A DNA stretch of 64,000 bases. Origin: Hippasteria phrygiana. Taxonomy: Eukaryota > Echinodermata > Asteroidea > Valvatida > Goniasteridae. The translations under genes and the position numbers were made by a program. The stretch covers positions 816,501 through 880,500 of the forward strand of contig JAZGUH010000205.1 of NCBI GenBank assembly GCA_037893225.1, in the 5' to 3' direction. Shown here in pieces: positions 52,553 to 64,000 of the stretch. Under the pieces are notes generated by a model, which saw only the letters and a program-made list of their open reading frames with translations, was not told where the DNA came from and made no database searches. How positions within the stretch are numbered: position 1 is the first letter of the stretch; every line of letters begins with the position of its first letter.

Positions 52553-54363
52553 CAAACCCTTAACTCTAACACTAATTTTAATATTCTTAACTCGCTTACT
52601 CTATTTTTCCATCAACTTCAGGAGAGATCAACATCCGGCTCCTGGCTGTCAAGACCTCGAGGCCACCCAAGATCATCATGGACAGAACTGGAATGGCCCA
52701 GTGAGATAGACAGCTTGCAGGCCTAGATCCGCACAATAGACCTACGCTGTTTAGTAGATGAGTAAGTCTAACACTCTCACTACCTCTAACTCTCCTTCTC
52801 TCTTACTCTCACATTCTAACCCGATGACTAGCACTTGCACTGTAACACTTGCACTGTAACACTTGCACTGTAACACTTGCACTGTAACACTTGCACTGTA
52901 ACACTTGCACTGTAACACTTGCACTGTAACACTTGCACTGTAACACTTGCACTGTAACACTTGCACTGTAACACTTGCACTGTAACACTTGCACTGTAAC
53001 ACTTGCACTGTAACACCTGCACTGTAAGACTTGCACTGTAACACTTGCACTCGAACCTTAACCCTAACACTTAAACTCAAACCCTTAACTCTAACACTAA
53101 TTTTTATATTCTTAACTCGCTTACTCTATTTTTTCATCAACTTCAGGAGAGATCAACCTCCGGCTCCTGGCTGTCAAGACCTCGAGGCCACCCAAGATCA
53201 TCATGGACAGAACTGGAATGGCCCAGTGAGATAGACAGCATACAGGCTTAGATGAGCACAATAGACCTACGCTGTTTAGTAGATGAGTAAGTCTAACACT
53301 CTCACTACCTCTAACTCTCCTTCTCTCTTACTCTCACATTCTAACCCGATGACTAGCACTTGCACTGTAACACTTGCACTGTAACACTTGCACTGTAACA
53401 CTTGCACTGTAACACTTGCACTGTAACACTTGCACTGTAACACTTGCACTGTAACACTTGCACTGTAACACTTGCACTGTAACACTTGCACTGTAACACT
53501 TGCACTGTAACACTTGCACTGTAACACTTGCACTGTAACATTGCACTGTAACACTTGAACTCAAACCCTTAACTCTAACACTAATTTTAATATTCTTAAC
53601 TCGCTTACTCTATTTTTCCATCAACTTCAGGAGAGATCAACATCCGGCTCCTGGCTGTCAAGACCTCGAGGCCACCCAAGATCATCATGGGCAGAACTGG
53701 AATGGCCCAGTGAGATAGACAGCTTGCAGGCCTAGATCCGCACAATAGACCTACGCTGTTTAGTAGATGAGTAAGTCTAACACTCTCTCTACCTCTGACT
53801 CTCCTTCTCTCTTACTCTCACATTCTAACCCAATCACTAGCACTTGCACTGTAACACTTGCACTGTAACACTTGCACTGTAACACTTGCACTGTAACACT
53901 TGCACTGTAACACTTGCACTGTAACACTTGCACTCGAACCTTCACCCTATCACTTCAACTCGAACCTTCACCCTATCACTTGAACTCAAACCCTTAACTC
54001 TAACAGGCCTAAATCAGCACAATAGACCTACGCTGTTTAGTAGATGAGTAAGTCTAACACTCTCTCTACCTCTGACTCTCCTTCTCTCTTACTCTCACAT
54101 TCTAACCCGATCACTAGCACTTGCACTGTAACACTTGCACTGTAACACTTGCACTGTAACACTTGCACTGTAACACTTGCACTGTAACACTTGCACTGTA
54201 ACACTTGCACTGTAACACTTGCACTGTAACACTTGCACTGTAACACTTGCACTGTAACACTTGCACTGTAACACTTGCACTGTAACACTTGCACTGTAAC
54301 ACTTGCACTGTAACACTTGCACTGTAACACTTGCACTCGAACCTTAACCCTAACACTTAAACT
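52553..54363 (+). repeat. Array segment, anchors 52751-54037
   Basis: Anchors: 52751 B, 53276 a, 53760 b-like, 54037 t. The 14-mer array after 53276 contains the only 13-bp unit I noticed (gtaacattgcact, at about 53540). The core before 53760 has atcatcatgggcag in place of atcatcatggacag. The 14-mer caccgtaa near 52510 is also private. Confidence 0.8.
53987..54117 (+). repeat. Deleted core, type t (anchor 54037)
   Basis: Same breakpoint; preceded by a b-like unit and followed by an array after gatcactag, not gatgactag as in the 36-39 kb pair. Confidence 0.9.
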
Positions 54364-54642
54364 CAAACCCTTAACTCTAACACTAATTTTTATATTCTTA
54401 ACTCGCTTACTCTATTTTTTCATCAACTTCAGGAGAGATCAACCTCCGGCTCCTGGCTGTCAAGACCTCGAGGCCACCCAAGATCATCATGGACAGAACT
54501 GGAATGGCCCAGTGAGATAGACAGCATACAGGCTTAGATGAGCACAATAGACCTACGCTGTTTAGTAGATGAGTAAGTCTAACACTCTCACTACCTCTAA
54601 CTCTCCTTCTCTCTTACTCTCACATTCTAACCCGATGACTAG

Positions 54643-54964
54643 CACTTGCACTGTAACACTTGCACTGTAACACTTGCACTGTAACACTTGCACTGTAACA
54701 CTTGCACTGTAACACTTGCACTGTAACACTTGCACTGTAACACTTGCACTGTAACACTTGCACTGTAACACTTGCACTGTAACACTTGCACTGTAACACT
54801 TGCACTGTAACACTTGCACTGTAACACTTGCACTGTAACACCTGCACTGTAACACCTGCACTGTAACACCTGCACTGTAACACTTGCACTGTAACACTTG
54901 CACTGTAACACTTGCACTGTAACACTTGCACTGTAACACCTGCACTGTAACACTTGCACTGTAA
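54643..54964 (+). repeat. Minisatellite of 23 copies with C-variant run
   Basis: Order: 14 T, 3 C (54839-54880), 4 T, 1 C (54937-54950), 1 T. It is homologous to the array at 59508, which has two more T and two more C copies in the same arrangement. Confidence 0.9.
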
Positions 54965-55826
54965 CACTTGCACTCGAACCTTAACCCTAACACTTAAACT
55001 CAAACCCTTAACTCTAACACTAATTTTTATATTCTTAACTCGCTTACTCTATTTTTTCATCAACTTCAGGAGAGATCAACCTCCGGCTCCTGGCTGTCAA
55101 GACCTCGAGGCCACCCAAGATCATCATGGACAGAACTGGAATGGCCCAGTGAGATAGACAGCATACAGGCTTAGATGAGCACAATAGACCTACGCTGTTT
55201 AGTAGATGAGTAAGTCTAACACTCTCACTACCTCTAACTCTCCTTCTCTCTTACTCTCACATTCTAACCCGATGACTAGCACTTGCACTGTAACACTTGC
55301 ACTGTAACACTTGCACTGTAACACTTGCACTGTAACACTTGCACTGTAACACTTGCACTGTAACACTTGCACTGTAACACTTGCACTGTAACACTTGCAC
55401 TGTAACACTTGAACTCAAACCCTTAACTCTAACACTAATTTTAATATTCTTAACTCGCTTACTCTATTTTTCCATCAACTTCAGGAGAGATCAACATCCG
55501 GCTCCTGGCTGTCAAGACCTCGAGGCCACCCAAGATCATCATGGACAGAACTGGAATGGCCCAGTGAGATAGACAGCTTGCAGGCCTAGATCCGCACAAT
55601 AGACCTACGCTGTTTAGTAGATGAGTAAGTCTAACACTCTCTCTACCTCTGACTCTCCTTCTCTCTTACTCTCACATTCTAACCCAATCACTAGCACTTG
55701 CACTGTAACACTTGCACTGTAACACTTGCACTGTAACACTTGCACTGTAACACTTGCACTGTAACACTTGCACTCGAACCTTCACCCTATCACTTCAACT
55801 CGAACCTTCACCCTATCACTTGAACT

Positions 55827-55957
55827 CAAACCCTTAACTCTAACAGGCCTAAATCAGCACAATAGACCTACGCTGTTTAGTAGATGAGTAAGTCTAACAC
55901 TCTCTCTACCTCTGACTCTCCTTCTCTCTTACTCTCACATTCTAACCCGATCACTAG
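55827..55957 (+). repeat. Deleted core, type t (anchor 55877)
   Basis: Same breakpoint; followed by only two 14-mers and a C core that lacks its linker. Confidence 0.9.
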
Positions 55958-56728
55958 CACTTGCACTGTAACACTTGCACTGTAACACTTAACTCTAACA
56001 CTAATTTTAATATTCCTAACTCGCTTACTTTATTTTTTTCATCAACTTCAGGAGAGATCAACATCTGGCTCCTGGCTGTCAAGTCCTCGAGGCCACCCAA
56101 GATCATCATGGACAGAACTGGAATGGCCCAGTGAGATAGACAGCTTGCAGGCCTAGATCAGCACAATAGACCTACGCTGTTTAGTAGATGAGTAAGTCTA
56201 ACACTCTCTCTACCTCTGACTCTCCTTCTCTCTTACTCTCACATTCTAACCCGATCACTAGCACTTGCACTGTAACACTTGCACTGTAACACTTGCACTG
56301 TAACACTTGCACTGTAACACTTGCACTGTAACACTTGCACTGTAACACTTGCACTGTAACACTTGCACTGTAACACTTGCACTGTAACACTTGCACTCGA
56401 ACCTTCACCCTATCACTTCAACTCGAACCTTCACCCTAACACTTGAACTCAAACCCTTAACTCTAACACAAATTTGTATATTCTTAACTCGCTTACTCTA
56501 TTTTTTCATCAACTTCAGGAGAGATCAACCTCTGGCTCCTGGCTGTCAAGACCTCGAGGCCACCCAAGATCATCATGGACAGAACTGGAATGGCCCAGTG
56601 AGATAGACAGCATACAGGCTTAGATGAGCACAATAGACCTACGCTGTTTAGTAGATGAGTAAGTCTAACACTCTCACTACCTCTAACTCTCCTTCTCTCT
56701 TACTCTCACATTCTAACCCGATGACTAG

Positions 56729-57050
56729 CACTTGCACTGTAACACTTGCACTGTAACACTTGCACTGTAACTCTTGCACTGTAACTCTTGCACTGTAACA
56801 CTTGCACTGTAACACTTGCACTGTAACACTTGCACTGTAACACTTGCACTGTAACACTTGCACTGTAACACTTGCACTGTAACACTTGCACTGTAACACT
56901 TGCACTGTAACACTTGCACTGTAACACTTGCACTGTAACACTTGCACTGTAACACCTGCACTGTAACACTTGCACTGTAACACTTGCACTGTAACACCTG
57001 CACTGTAACACTTGCACTGTAACACTTGCACTGTAACACTTGCACTGTAA
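56729..57050 (+). repeat. Minisatellite of 23 copies with ctcttg variants
   Basis: The fourth and fifth copies (56771-56798) are ctcttgcactgtaa; single C variants lie at 56953 and 56995. The array runs straight into acttgaactcaaaccc of the next core without a cgaacc module. The same ctcttg pair occurs at 61678-61705 and, with an added change (gtatctc), at 58584-58611. Confidence 0.9.
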
Positions 57051-57485
57051 CACTTGAACTCAAACCCTTAACTCTAACACTAATTTTAATATTCTTAACT
57101 CGCTTACTCTATTTTTCCATCAACTTCAGGAGAGATCAACATCCGGCTCCTGGCTGTCAAGACCTCGAGGCCACCCAAGATCATCATGGACAGAACTGGA
57201 ATGGCCCAGTGAGATAGACAGCTTGCAGGCCTAGATCCGCACAATAGACCTACGCTGTTTAGTAGATGAGTAAGTCTAACACTCTCTCTACCTCTGACTC
57301 TCCTTCTCTCTTACTCTCACATTCTAACCCAATCACTAGCACTTGCACTGTAACACTTGCACTGTAACACTTGCACTGTAACACTTGCACTGTAACACTT
57401 GCACTGTAACACTTGCACTGTAACACTTGCACTCGAACCTTCACCCTATCACTTCAACTCGAACCTTCACCCTATCACTTGAACT

Positions 57486-57616
57486 CAAACCCTTAACTCT
57501 AACAGGCCTAAATCAGCACAATAGACCTACGCTGTTTAGTAGATGAGTAAGTCTAACACTCTCTCTACCTCTGACTCTCCTTCTCTCTTACTCTCACATT
57601 CTAACCCGATCACTAG
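57486..57616 (+). repeat. Deleted core, type t (anchor 57536)
   Basis: Same breakpoint; followed by a normal-length 14-mer array. Confidence 0.9.
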
Positions 57617-59507
57617 CACTTGCACTGTAACACTTGCACTGTAACACTTGCACTGTAACACTTGCACTGTAACACTTGCACTGTAACACTTGCACTGTAA
57701 CACTTGCACTGTAACACTTGCACTGTAACACTTGCACTGTAACACTTGCACTGTAACACTTGCACTGTAACACTTGCACTGTAACACTTGCACTGTAACA
57801 CTTGAACTCAAACCCTTAACTCTAACACTAATTTTAATATTCCTAACTCGCTTACTTTATTTTTTTCATCAACTTCAGGAGAGATCAACATCTGGCTCCT
57901 GGCTGTCAAGTCCTCGAGGCCACCCAAGATCATCATGGACAGAACTGGAATGGCCCAGTGAGATAGACAGCTTGCAGGCCTAGATCAGCACAATAGACCT
58001 ACGCTGTTTAGTAGATGAGTAAGTCTAACACTCTCTCTACCTCTGACTCTCCTTCTCTCTTACTCTCACATTCTAACCCGATCACTAGCACTTGCACTGT
58101 AACACTTGCACTGTAACACTTGCACTGTAACACTTGCACTGTAACACTTGCACTGTAACACTTGCACTGTAACACTTGCACTGTAACACTTGCACTGTAA
58201 CACTTGCACTCGAACCTTCACCCTATCACTTCAACTCGAACCTTCACCCTAACACTTGAACTCAAACCCTTAACTCTAACACAAATTTGTATATTCTTAA
58301 CTCGCTTACTCTATTTTTTCATCAACTTCAGGAGAGATCAACCTCTGGCTCCTGGCTGTCAAGACCTTGAGGCCACCCAAGATCATCATGGACAGAACTG
58401 GAATGGCCCAGTGAGATAGACAGCATACAGGCTTAGATGAGCACAATAGACCTACGCTGTTTAGTAGATGAGTAAGTCTAACACTCTCACTACCTCTAAC
58501 TCTCCTTCTCTCTTACTCTCACATTCTAACCCGATGACTAGCACTTGCACTGTAACACTTGCACTGTAACACTTGCACTGTAACTCTTGCACTGTATCTC
58601 TTGCACTGTAACACTTGCACTGTAACACTTGCACTGTAACACTTGCACTGTAACACTTGCACTGTAACACTTGCACTGTAACACTTGCACTGTAACACTT
58701 GCACTCGAACCTTTACCCTAACACTTGAACTCAAACCCTTAACTCTAACACTAATTTTAATATTCTTAACTCGCTTACTCTATTTTTCCATCAACTTCAG
58801 GAGAGATCAACATCCGGCTCCTGGCTGTCAAGACCTCGAGGCCACCCAAGATCATCATGGACAGAACTGGAATGGCCCAGTGAGATAGACAGCTTGCAGG
58901 CCTAGATCCGCACAATAGACCTACGCTGTTTAGTAGATGAGTAAGTCTAACACTCTCACTACCTCTAACTCTCCTTCTCTCTTACTCTCACATTCTAACC
59001 CGATGACTAGCACTTGCACTGTAACACTTGCACTGTAACACTTGCACTGTAACACTTGCACTGTAACACTTGCACTGTAACACTTGCACTGTAACACTTG
59101 CACTGTAACACTTGCACTGTAACACTTGCACTGTAACACTTGCACTGTAACACTTGCACTGTAACACCTGCACTGTAAGACTTGCACTGTAACACTTGCA
59201 CTCGAACCTTAACCCTAACACTTAAACTCAAACCCTTAACTCTAACACTAATTTTTATATTCTTAACTCGCTTACTCTATTTTTTCATCAACTTCAGGAG
59301 AGATCAACCTCCGGCTCCTGGCTGTCAAGACCTCGAGGCCACCCAAGATCATCATGGACAGAACTGGAATGGCCCAGTGAGATAGACAGCATACAGGCTT
59401 AGATGAGCACAATAGACCTACGCTGTTTAGTAGATGAGTAAGTCTAACACTCTCACTACCTCTAACTCTCCTTCTCTCTTACTCTCACATTCTAACCCGA
59501 TGACTAG

Positions 59508-59885
59508 CACTTGCACTGTAACACTTGCACTGTAACACTTGCACTGTAACACTTGCACTGTAACACTTGCACTGTAACACTTGCACTGTAACACTTGCAC
59601 TGTAACACTTGCACTGTAACACTTGCACTGTAACACTTGCACTGTAACACTTGCACTGTAACACTTGCACTGTAACACTTGCACTGTAACACTTGCACTG
59701 TAACACTTGCACTGTAACACTTGCACTGTAACACCTGCACTGTAACACCTGCACTGTAACACCTGCACTGTAACACCTGCACTGTAACACCTGCACTGTA
59801 ACACTTGCACTGTAACACTTGCACTGTAACACTTGCACTGTAACACTTGCACTGTAACACCTGCACTGTAACACTTGCACTGTAA
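59508..59885 (+). repeat. Minisatellite of 27 copies with C-variant run
   Basis: Order: 16 T, 5 C (59732-59801), 4 T, 1 C (59858-59871), 1 T. The right-hand signature 4 T, 1 C, 1 T equals that of the array at 54643. Confidence 0.9.
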
Positions 59886-60747
59886 CACTTGCACTCGAAC
59901 CTTAACCCTAACACTTAAACTCAAACCCTTAACTCTAACACTAATTTTTATATTCTTAACTCGCTTACTCTATTTTTTCATCAACTTCAGGAGAGATCAA
60001 CCTCCGGCTCCTGGCTGTCAAGACCTCGAGGCCACCCAAGATCATCATGGACAGAACTGGAATGGCCCAGTGAGATAGACAGCATACAGGCTTAGATGAG
60101 CACAATAGACCTACGCTGTTTAGTAGATGAGTAAGTCTAACACTCTCACTACCTCTAACTCTCCTTCTCTCTTACTCTCACATTCTAACCCGATGACTAG
60201 CACTTGCACTGTAACACTTGCACTGTAACACTTGCACTGTAACACTTGCACTGTAACACTTGCACTGTAACACTTGCACTGTAACACTTGCACTGTAACA
60301 CTTGCACTGTAACACTTGCACTGTAACACTTGAACTCAAACCCTTAACTCTAACACTAATTTTAATATTCTTAACTCGCTTACTCTATTTTTCCATCAAC
60401 TTCAGGAGAGATCAACATCCGGCTCCTGGCTGTCAAGACCTCGAGGCCACCCAAGATCATCATGGACAGAACTGGAATGGCCCAGTGAGATAGACAGCTT
60501 GCAGGCCTAGATCCGCACAATAGACCTACGCTGTTTAGTAGATGAGTAAGTCTAACACTCTCTCTACCTCTGACTCTCCTTCTCTCTTACTCTCACATTC
60601 TAACCCAATCACTAGCACTTGCACTGTAACACTTGCACTGTAACACTTGCACTGTAACACTTGCACTGTAACACTTGCACTGTAACACTTGCACTCGAAC
60701 CTTCACCCTATCACTTCAACTCGAACCTTCACCCTATCACTTGAACT

Positions 60748-60878
60748 CAAACCCTTAACTCTAACAGGCCTAAATCAGCACAATAGACCTACGCTGTTTA
60801 GTAGATGAGTAAGTCTAACACTCTCTCTACCTCTGACTCTCCTTCTCTCTTACTCTCACATTCTAACCCGATCACTAG
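60748..60878 (+). repeat. Deleted core, type t (anchor 60798)
   Basis: Same breakpoint; 4,921 bp from the copy at 55827, with the same short array and linker-less junction after it. Confidence 0.9.
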
Positions 60879-61635
60879 CACTTGCACTGTAACACTTGCA
60901 CTGTAACACTTAACTCTAACACTAATTTTAATATTCCTAACTCGCTTACTTTATTTTTTTCATCAACTTCAGGAGAGATCAACATCTGGCTCCTGGCTGT
61001 CAAGTCCTCGAGGCCACCCAAGATCATCATGGACAGAACTGGAATGGCCCAGTGAGATAGACAGCTTGCAGGCCTAGATCAGCACAATAGACCTACGCTG
61101 TTTAGTAGATGAGTAAGTCTAACACTCTCTCTACCTCTGACTCTCCTTCTCTCTTACTCTCACATTCTAACCCGATCACTAGCACTTGCACTGTAACACT
61201 TGCACTGTAACACTTGCACTGTAACACTTGCACTGTAACACTTGCACTGTAACACTTGCACTGTAACACTTGCACTGTAACACTTGCACTGTAACACTTG
61301 CACTCGAACCTTCACCCTATCACTTCAACTCGAACCTTCACCCTAACACTTGAACTCAAACCCTTAACTCTAACACAAATTTGTATATTCTTAACTCGCT
61401 TACTCTATTTTTTCATCAACTTCAGGAGAGATCAACCTCTGGCTCCTGGCTGTCAAGACCTCGAGGCCACCCAAGATCATCATGGACAGAACTGGAATGG
61501 CCCAGTGAGATAGACAGCATACAGGCTTAGATGAGCACAATAGACCTACGCTGTTTAGTAGATGAGTAAGTCTAACACTCTCACTACCTCTAACTCTCCT
61601 TCTCTCTTACTCTCACATTCTAACCCGATGACTAG

Positions 61636-61943
61636 CACTTGCACTGTAACACTTGCACTGTAACACTTGCACTGTAACTCTTGCACTGTAACTCTTGCAC
61701 TGTAACACTTGCACTGTAACACTTGCACTGTAACACTTGCACTGTAACACTTGCACTGTAACACTTGCACTGTAACACTTGCACTGTAACACTTGCACTG
61801 TAACACTTGCACTGTAACACTTGCACTGTAACACTTGCACTGTAACACTTGCACTGTAACACTTGCACTGTAACACTTGCACTGTAACACTTGCACTGTA
61901 ACACCTGCACTGTAACACCTGCACTGTAACACTTGCACTGTAA
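61636..61943 (+). repeat. Minisatellite of 22 copies with ctcttg variants
   Basis: The ctcttg pair is again in copies four and five (61678-61705), and two C variants precede the last copy (61902-61929). It is the homologue of the array at 56729 but keeps the a-type linker at its right end. Confidence 0.9.
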
Positions 61944-64000
61944 CACTTGCACTCGAACCTTAACCCTAACACTTAAACTCAAACCCTTAACTCTAACACT
62001 AATTTTTATATTCTTAACTCGCTTACTCTATTTTTTCATCAACTTCAGGAGAGATCAACCTCCGGCTCCTGGCTGTCAAGACCTCGAGGCCACCCAAGAT
62101 CATCATGGACAGAACTGGAATGGCCCAGTGAGATAGACAGCATACAGGCTTAGATGAGCACAATAGACCTACGCTGTTTAGTAGATGAGTAAGTCTAACA
62201 CTCTCACTACCTCTAACTCTCCTTCTCTCTTACTCTCACATTCTAACCCGATGACTAGCACTTGCACTGTAACACTTGCACTGTAACACTTGCACTGTAA
62301 CACTTGCACTGTAACACTTGCACTGTAACACTTGCACTGTAACACTTGCACTGTAACACTTGCACTGTAACACTTGCACTGTAACACTTGCACTGTAACA
62401 CTTGCACTCGAACCTTAACCCTAACACTTGCACTGTAACACTTGCACTGTAACACTTGCACTGTAACACTTGCACTGTAACACTTGCACTGTAACACTTG
62501 CACTCGAACCTTAACCCTAACACTTGCACTGTAACACTTGAACTCAAACCCTTAACTCTAACACTAATTTTAATATTCCTAACTCGCTTACTTTATTTTT
62601 TTCATCAACTTCAGGAGAGATCAACATCTGGCTCCTGGCTGTCAAGTCCTCGAGGCCACCCAAGATCATCATGGACAGAACTGGAATGGCCCAGTGAGAT
62701 AGACAGCTTGCAGGCCTAGATCAGCACAATAGACCTACGCTGTTTAGTAGATGAGTAAGTCTAACACTCTCTCTACCTCTGACTCTCCTTCTCTCTTACT
62801 CTCACATTCTAACCCGATCACTAGCACTTGCACTGTAACACTTGCACTGTAACACTTGCACTGTAACACTTGCACTGTAACACTTGCACTGTAACACTTG
62901 CACTGTAACACTTGCACTGTAACACTTGCACTGTAACACTTGCACTGTAACACTTGCACTGTAACACTTGCACTGTAACACTTGCACTGTAACACCTGCA
63001 CTGTAACACTTGCACTGTAACACTTGCACTCGAACCTTAACCCTAACACTTAAACTCAAACCCTTAACTCTAACACTAATTTTTATATTCTTAACTCGCT
63101 TACTCTATTTTTTCATCAACTTCAGGAGAGATCAACCTCCGGCTCCTGGCTGTCAAGACCTCGAGGCCACCCAAGATCATCATGGACAGAACTGGAATGG
63201 CCCAGTGAGATAGACAGCATACAGGCTTAGATGAGCACAATAGACCTACGCTGTTTAGTAGATGAGTAAGTCTAACACTCTAACTACCTCTAACTCTCCT
63301 TCTCTCTTACTCTCACATTCTAACCCGATGACTAGCACTTGCACTGTAACACTTGCACTGTAACACTTGCACTGTAACACTTGCACTGTAACACTTGCAC
63401 TGTAACACTTGCACTGTAACACTTGCACTGTAACACTTGCACTGTAACACTTGCACTGTAACACTTGCACTGTAACACTTGCACTGTAACACTTGCACTG
63501 TAACACTTGCACTCGAACCTTTACCCTAACACTTGAACTCGAACCTTTACCCTAACACTTGAACTCGAACCTTTACCCTAACACTTGAACTCAAACCCTT
63601 AACTCTAACACTAATTTTAATATTCTTAACTCGCTTACTCTATTTTTCCATCAACTTCAGGAGAGATCAACATCCGGCTCCTGGCTGTCAAGACCTCGAG
63701 GCCACCCAAGATCATCATGGACAGAACTGGAATGGCCCAGTGAGATAGACAGCTTGCAGGCCTAGATCCGCACAATAGACCTACGCTGTTTAGTAGATGA
63801 GTAAGTCTAACACTCTCTCTACCTCTGACTCTCCTTCTCTCTTACTCTCACATTCTAACCCAATCACTAGCACTTGCACTGTAACACTTGCACTGTAACA
63901 CTTGCACTGTAACACTTGCACTGTAACACTTGCACTGTAACACTTGCACTGTAACACTTGCACTGTAACACTTGCACTGTAACACTTGCACTGTAACACT
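61636..64000 (+). repeat. Array segment to window end, anchors 62178-63790
   Basis: Anchors: 62178 a, 62744 C, 63255 a, 63790 b. The array after 62178 is split by an internal 26-bp module near 62409. The window ends inside the 14-mer array of the b unit, so the satellite continues beyond it. Confidence 0.85.

Larger units (their letters stand above)
54364..56728 (+). repeat. 4.9 kb-spaced duplication, left copy (a a b t C d)
   Basis: Anchors: 54562 a, 55199 a, 55614 b, 55877 t, 56181 C, 56648 d. The spacings 415, 263 and 304 recur exactly at 60120-61102, 4,921 bp to the right. The C core at 56181 is joined directly to a two-copy array as cacttaactc (55986), with no linker and the first bases of the core missing. 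Confidence 0.83.
56729..59228 (+). repeat. Array segment, anchors 57259-58930 (b t C d B)
   Basis: Anchors: 57259 b, 57536 t, 58008 C, 58461 d, 58930 B. It repeats the b t C d theme of the flanking copies, but here the C core keeps its full start. The core before 58461 has accttgagg, so it lacks the CTCGAG site. Confidence 0.8.
59229..61635 (+). repeat. 4.9 kb-spaced duplication, right copy (a a b t C d)
   Basis: Anchors: 59427 a, 60120 a, 60535 b, 60798 t, 61102 C, 61555 d. It matches the left copy unit for unit. The array after the first a has 27 copies (23 in the left copy). The direct junction cacttaactc recurs at 60907, confirming common descent. Confidence 0.83.
1..64000 (+). repeat. 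Composite satellite array filling the window
   Basis: The entire window is a head-to-tail tandem repeat with no unique sequence. Each unit is a conserved core of about 280 bp, an array of the 14-mer cacttgcactgtaa, and 26/40-bp linker modules. I count 131 core anchors (first base of ttagtagatga). Most spacings are 400-600 bp; the smallest is 263 and the largest 777. Homologous spacings differ almost always by multiples of 14, so length variation is mostly gain or loss of minisatellite copies. Roughly 56% of the window is core, a tenth linker, and the rest minisatellite (very roughly 1,600 copies, an estimate). All units have the same orientation. Most intact cores carry one CTCGAG (XhoI) site, and b, C and t cores carry AGGCCT (StuI), so digestion should give a ladder. 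Centromeric, subtelomeric, sex- or B-chromosomal location cannot be decided from sequence alone. Confidence 0.97.

Noticed and set aside
53..63213. Forward reading frames of 63-86 codons across linker, core start and cassette
   Set aside because: They start in the minisatellite or linker, run through intron-like T-rich sequence, differ in frame between core types, and stop within the cassette.
298..63999. Many reverse-strand reading frames of 60-193 codons made of a 14-residue repeat
   Set aside because: They exist because the reverse 14-mer has no stop codon. All frames give the same cycle, lengths follow minisatellite copy number, and the ends fall in the core tail (…VLDLLIY).
1..64000. 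True telomere
   Set aside because: CCCTAA-like motifs are isolated 12-bp steps in linkers, not long pure runs.
1..64000. Transposon or retroelement
   Set aside because: No inverted or long terminal repeats, target-site duplications or transposase/reverse-transcriptase frames; all units are head to tail.
1..64000. Assembly artefact
   Set aside because: Cannot be excluded without reads. However, private substitutions, distinct array lengths and ordered unit types are more like a resolved real array than a collapsed or looped assembly.

Overview
The whole 64 kb is one uninterrupted tandem array of eukaryotic satellite DNA. I see no ordinary protein-coding gene, RNA gene, bacterial or phage gene, or unique flanking sequence; both window edges fall inside the repeat. 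The polypyrimidine tracts, splice-like signals and CCCTAA-like (telomere-type) motifs point to a eukaryote, most likely an animal. I cannot name the species or place the locus on a chromosome.

Every repeat unit has three parts, all in the same orientation. (1) A conserved core of 279-280 bp (131 bp in six deleted copies). (2) A minisatellite of the 14-mer cacttgcactgtaa, 2 to 33 copies long. (3) One to three linker modules of 26 or 40 bp that carry the telomere-like ccttaaccctaa motif and lead into the next core. I locate each unit by an anchor: the first base of ttagtagatga in the core. By eye there are 131 anchors, mean spacing about 490 bp, range 263-777 bp. Core = anchor-198 (or -199) to anchor+80. 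Inside it, anchor-129 to anchor+10 is a 140-bp exon-like cassette: branch-point-like and polypyrimidine sequence plus CAG in front, GTAAGT behind. All three forward frames of the ordinary cassette contain stops and 140 is not a multiple of 3, so if it is spliced the product is probably non-coding.

Cores and linkers fall into recurring types, named here a, A, b, B, c, C, d, e, f and t (t = deleted core). Their order shows higher-order structure. 2147-10998 holds a 17-unit higher-order repeat (8,852 bp: d a b c A d a b f A B C e a b a b e). It recurs at 10999-21237 in the same order with an extra a b e. 22165-30588 is a 4.2 kb segment in two tandem copies. 36509-40790 is a 2.29 kb duplication, 44036-46925 a C e d duplication, and 54364-61635 holds two copies of a segment about 4.9 kb apart. 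The right half (from 36.5 kb) contains six copies of one deletion (type t) not seen on the left. It also has the most diverged minisatellites, including a 33-copy array in variant blocks and one array made only of the cacctgcactgtaa variant.

The long reverse-strand reading frames are by-products of a 14-bp repeat with no stop codon on that strand. The most interesting points are the exon-like cassette kept about 125 times with both splice signals, the nested 12/14-bp modular architecture, and the readable history of unequal exchange. Type assignments and counts were made by eye and are approximate where stated.
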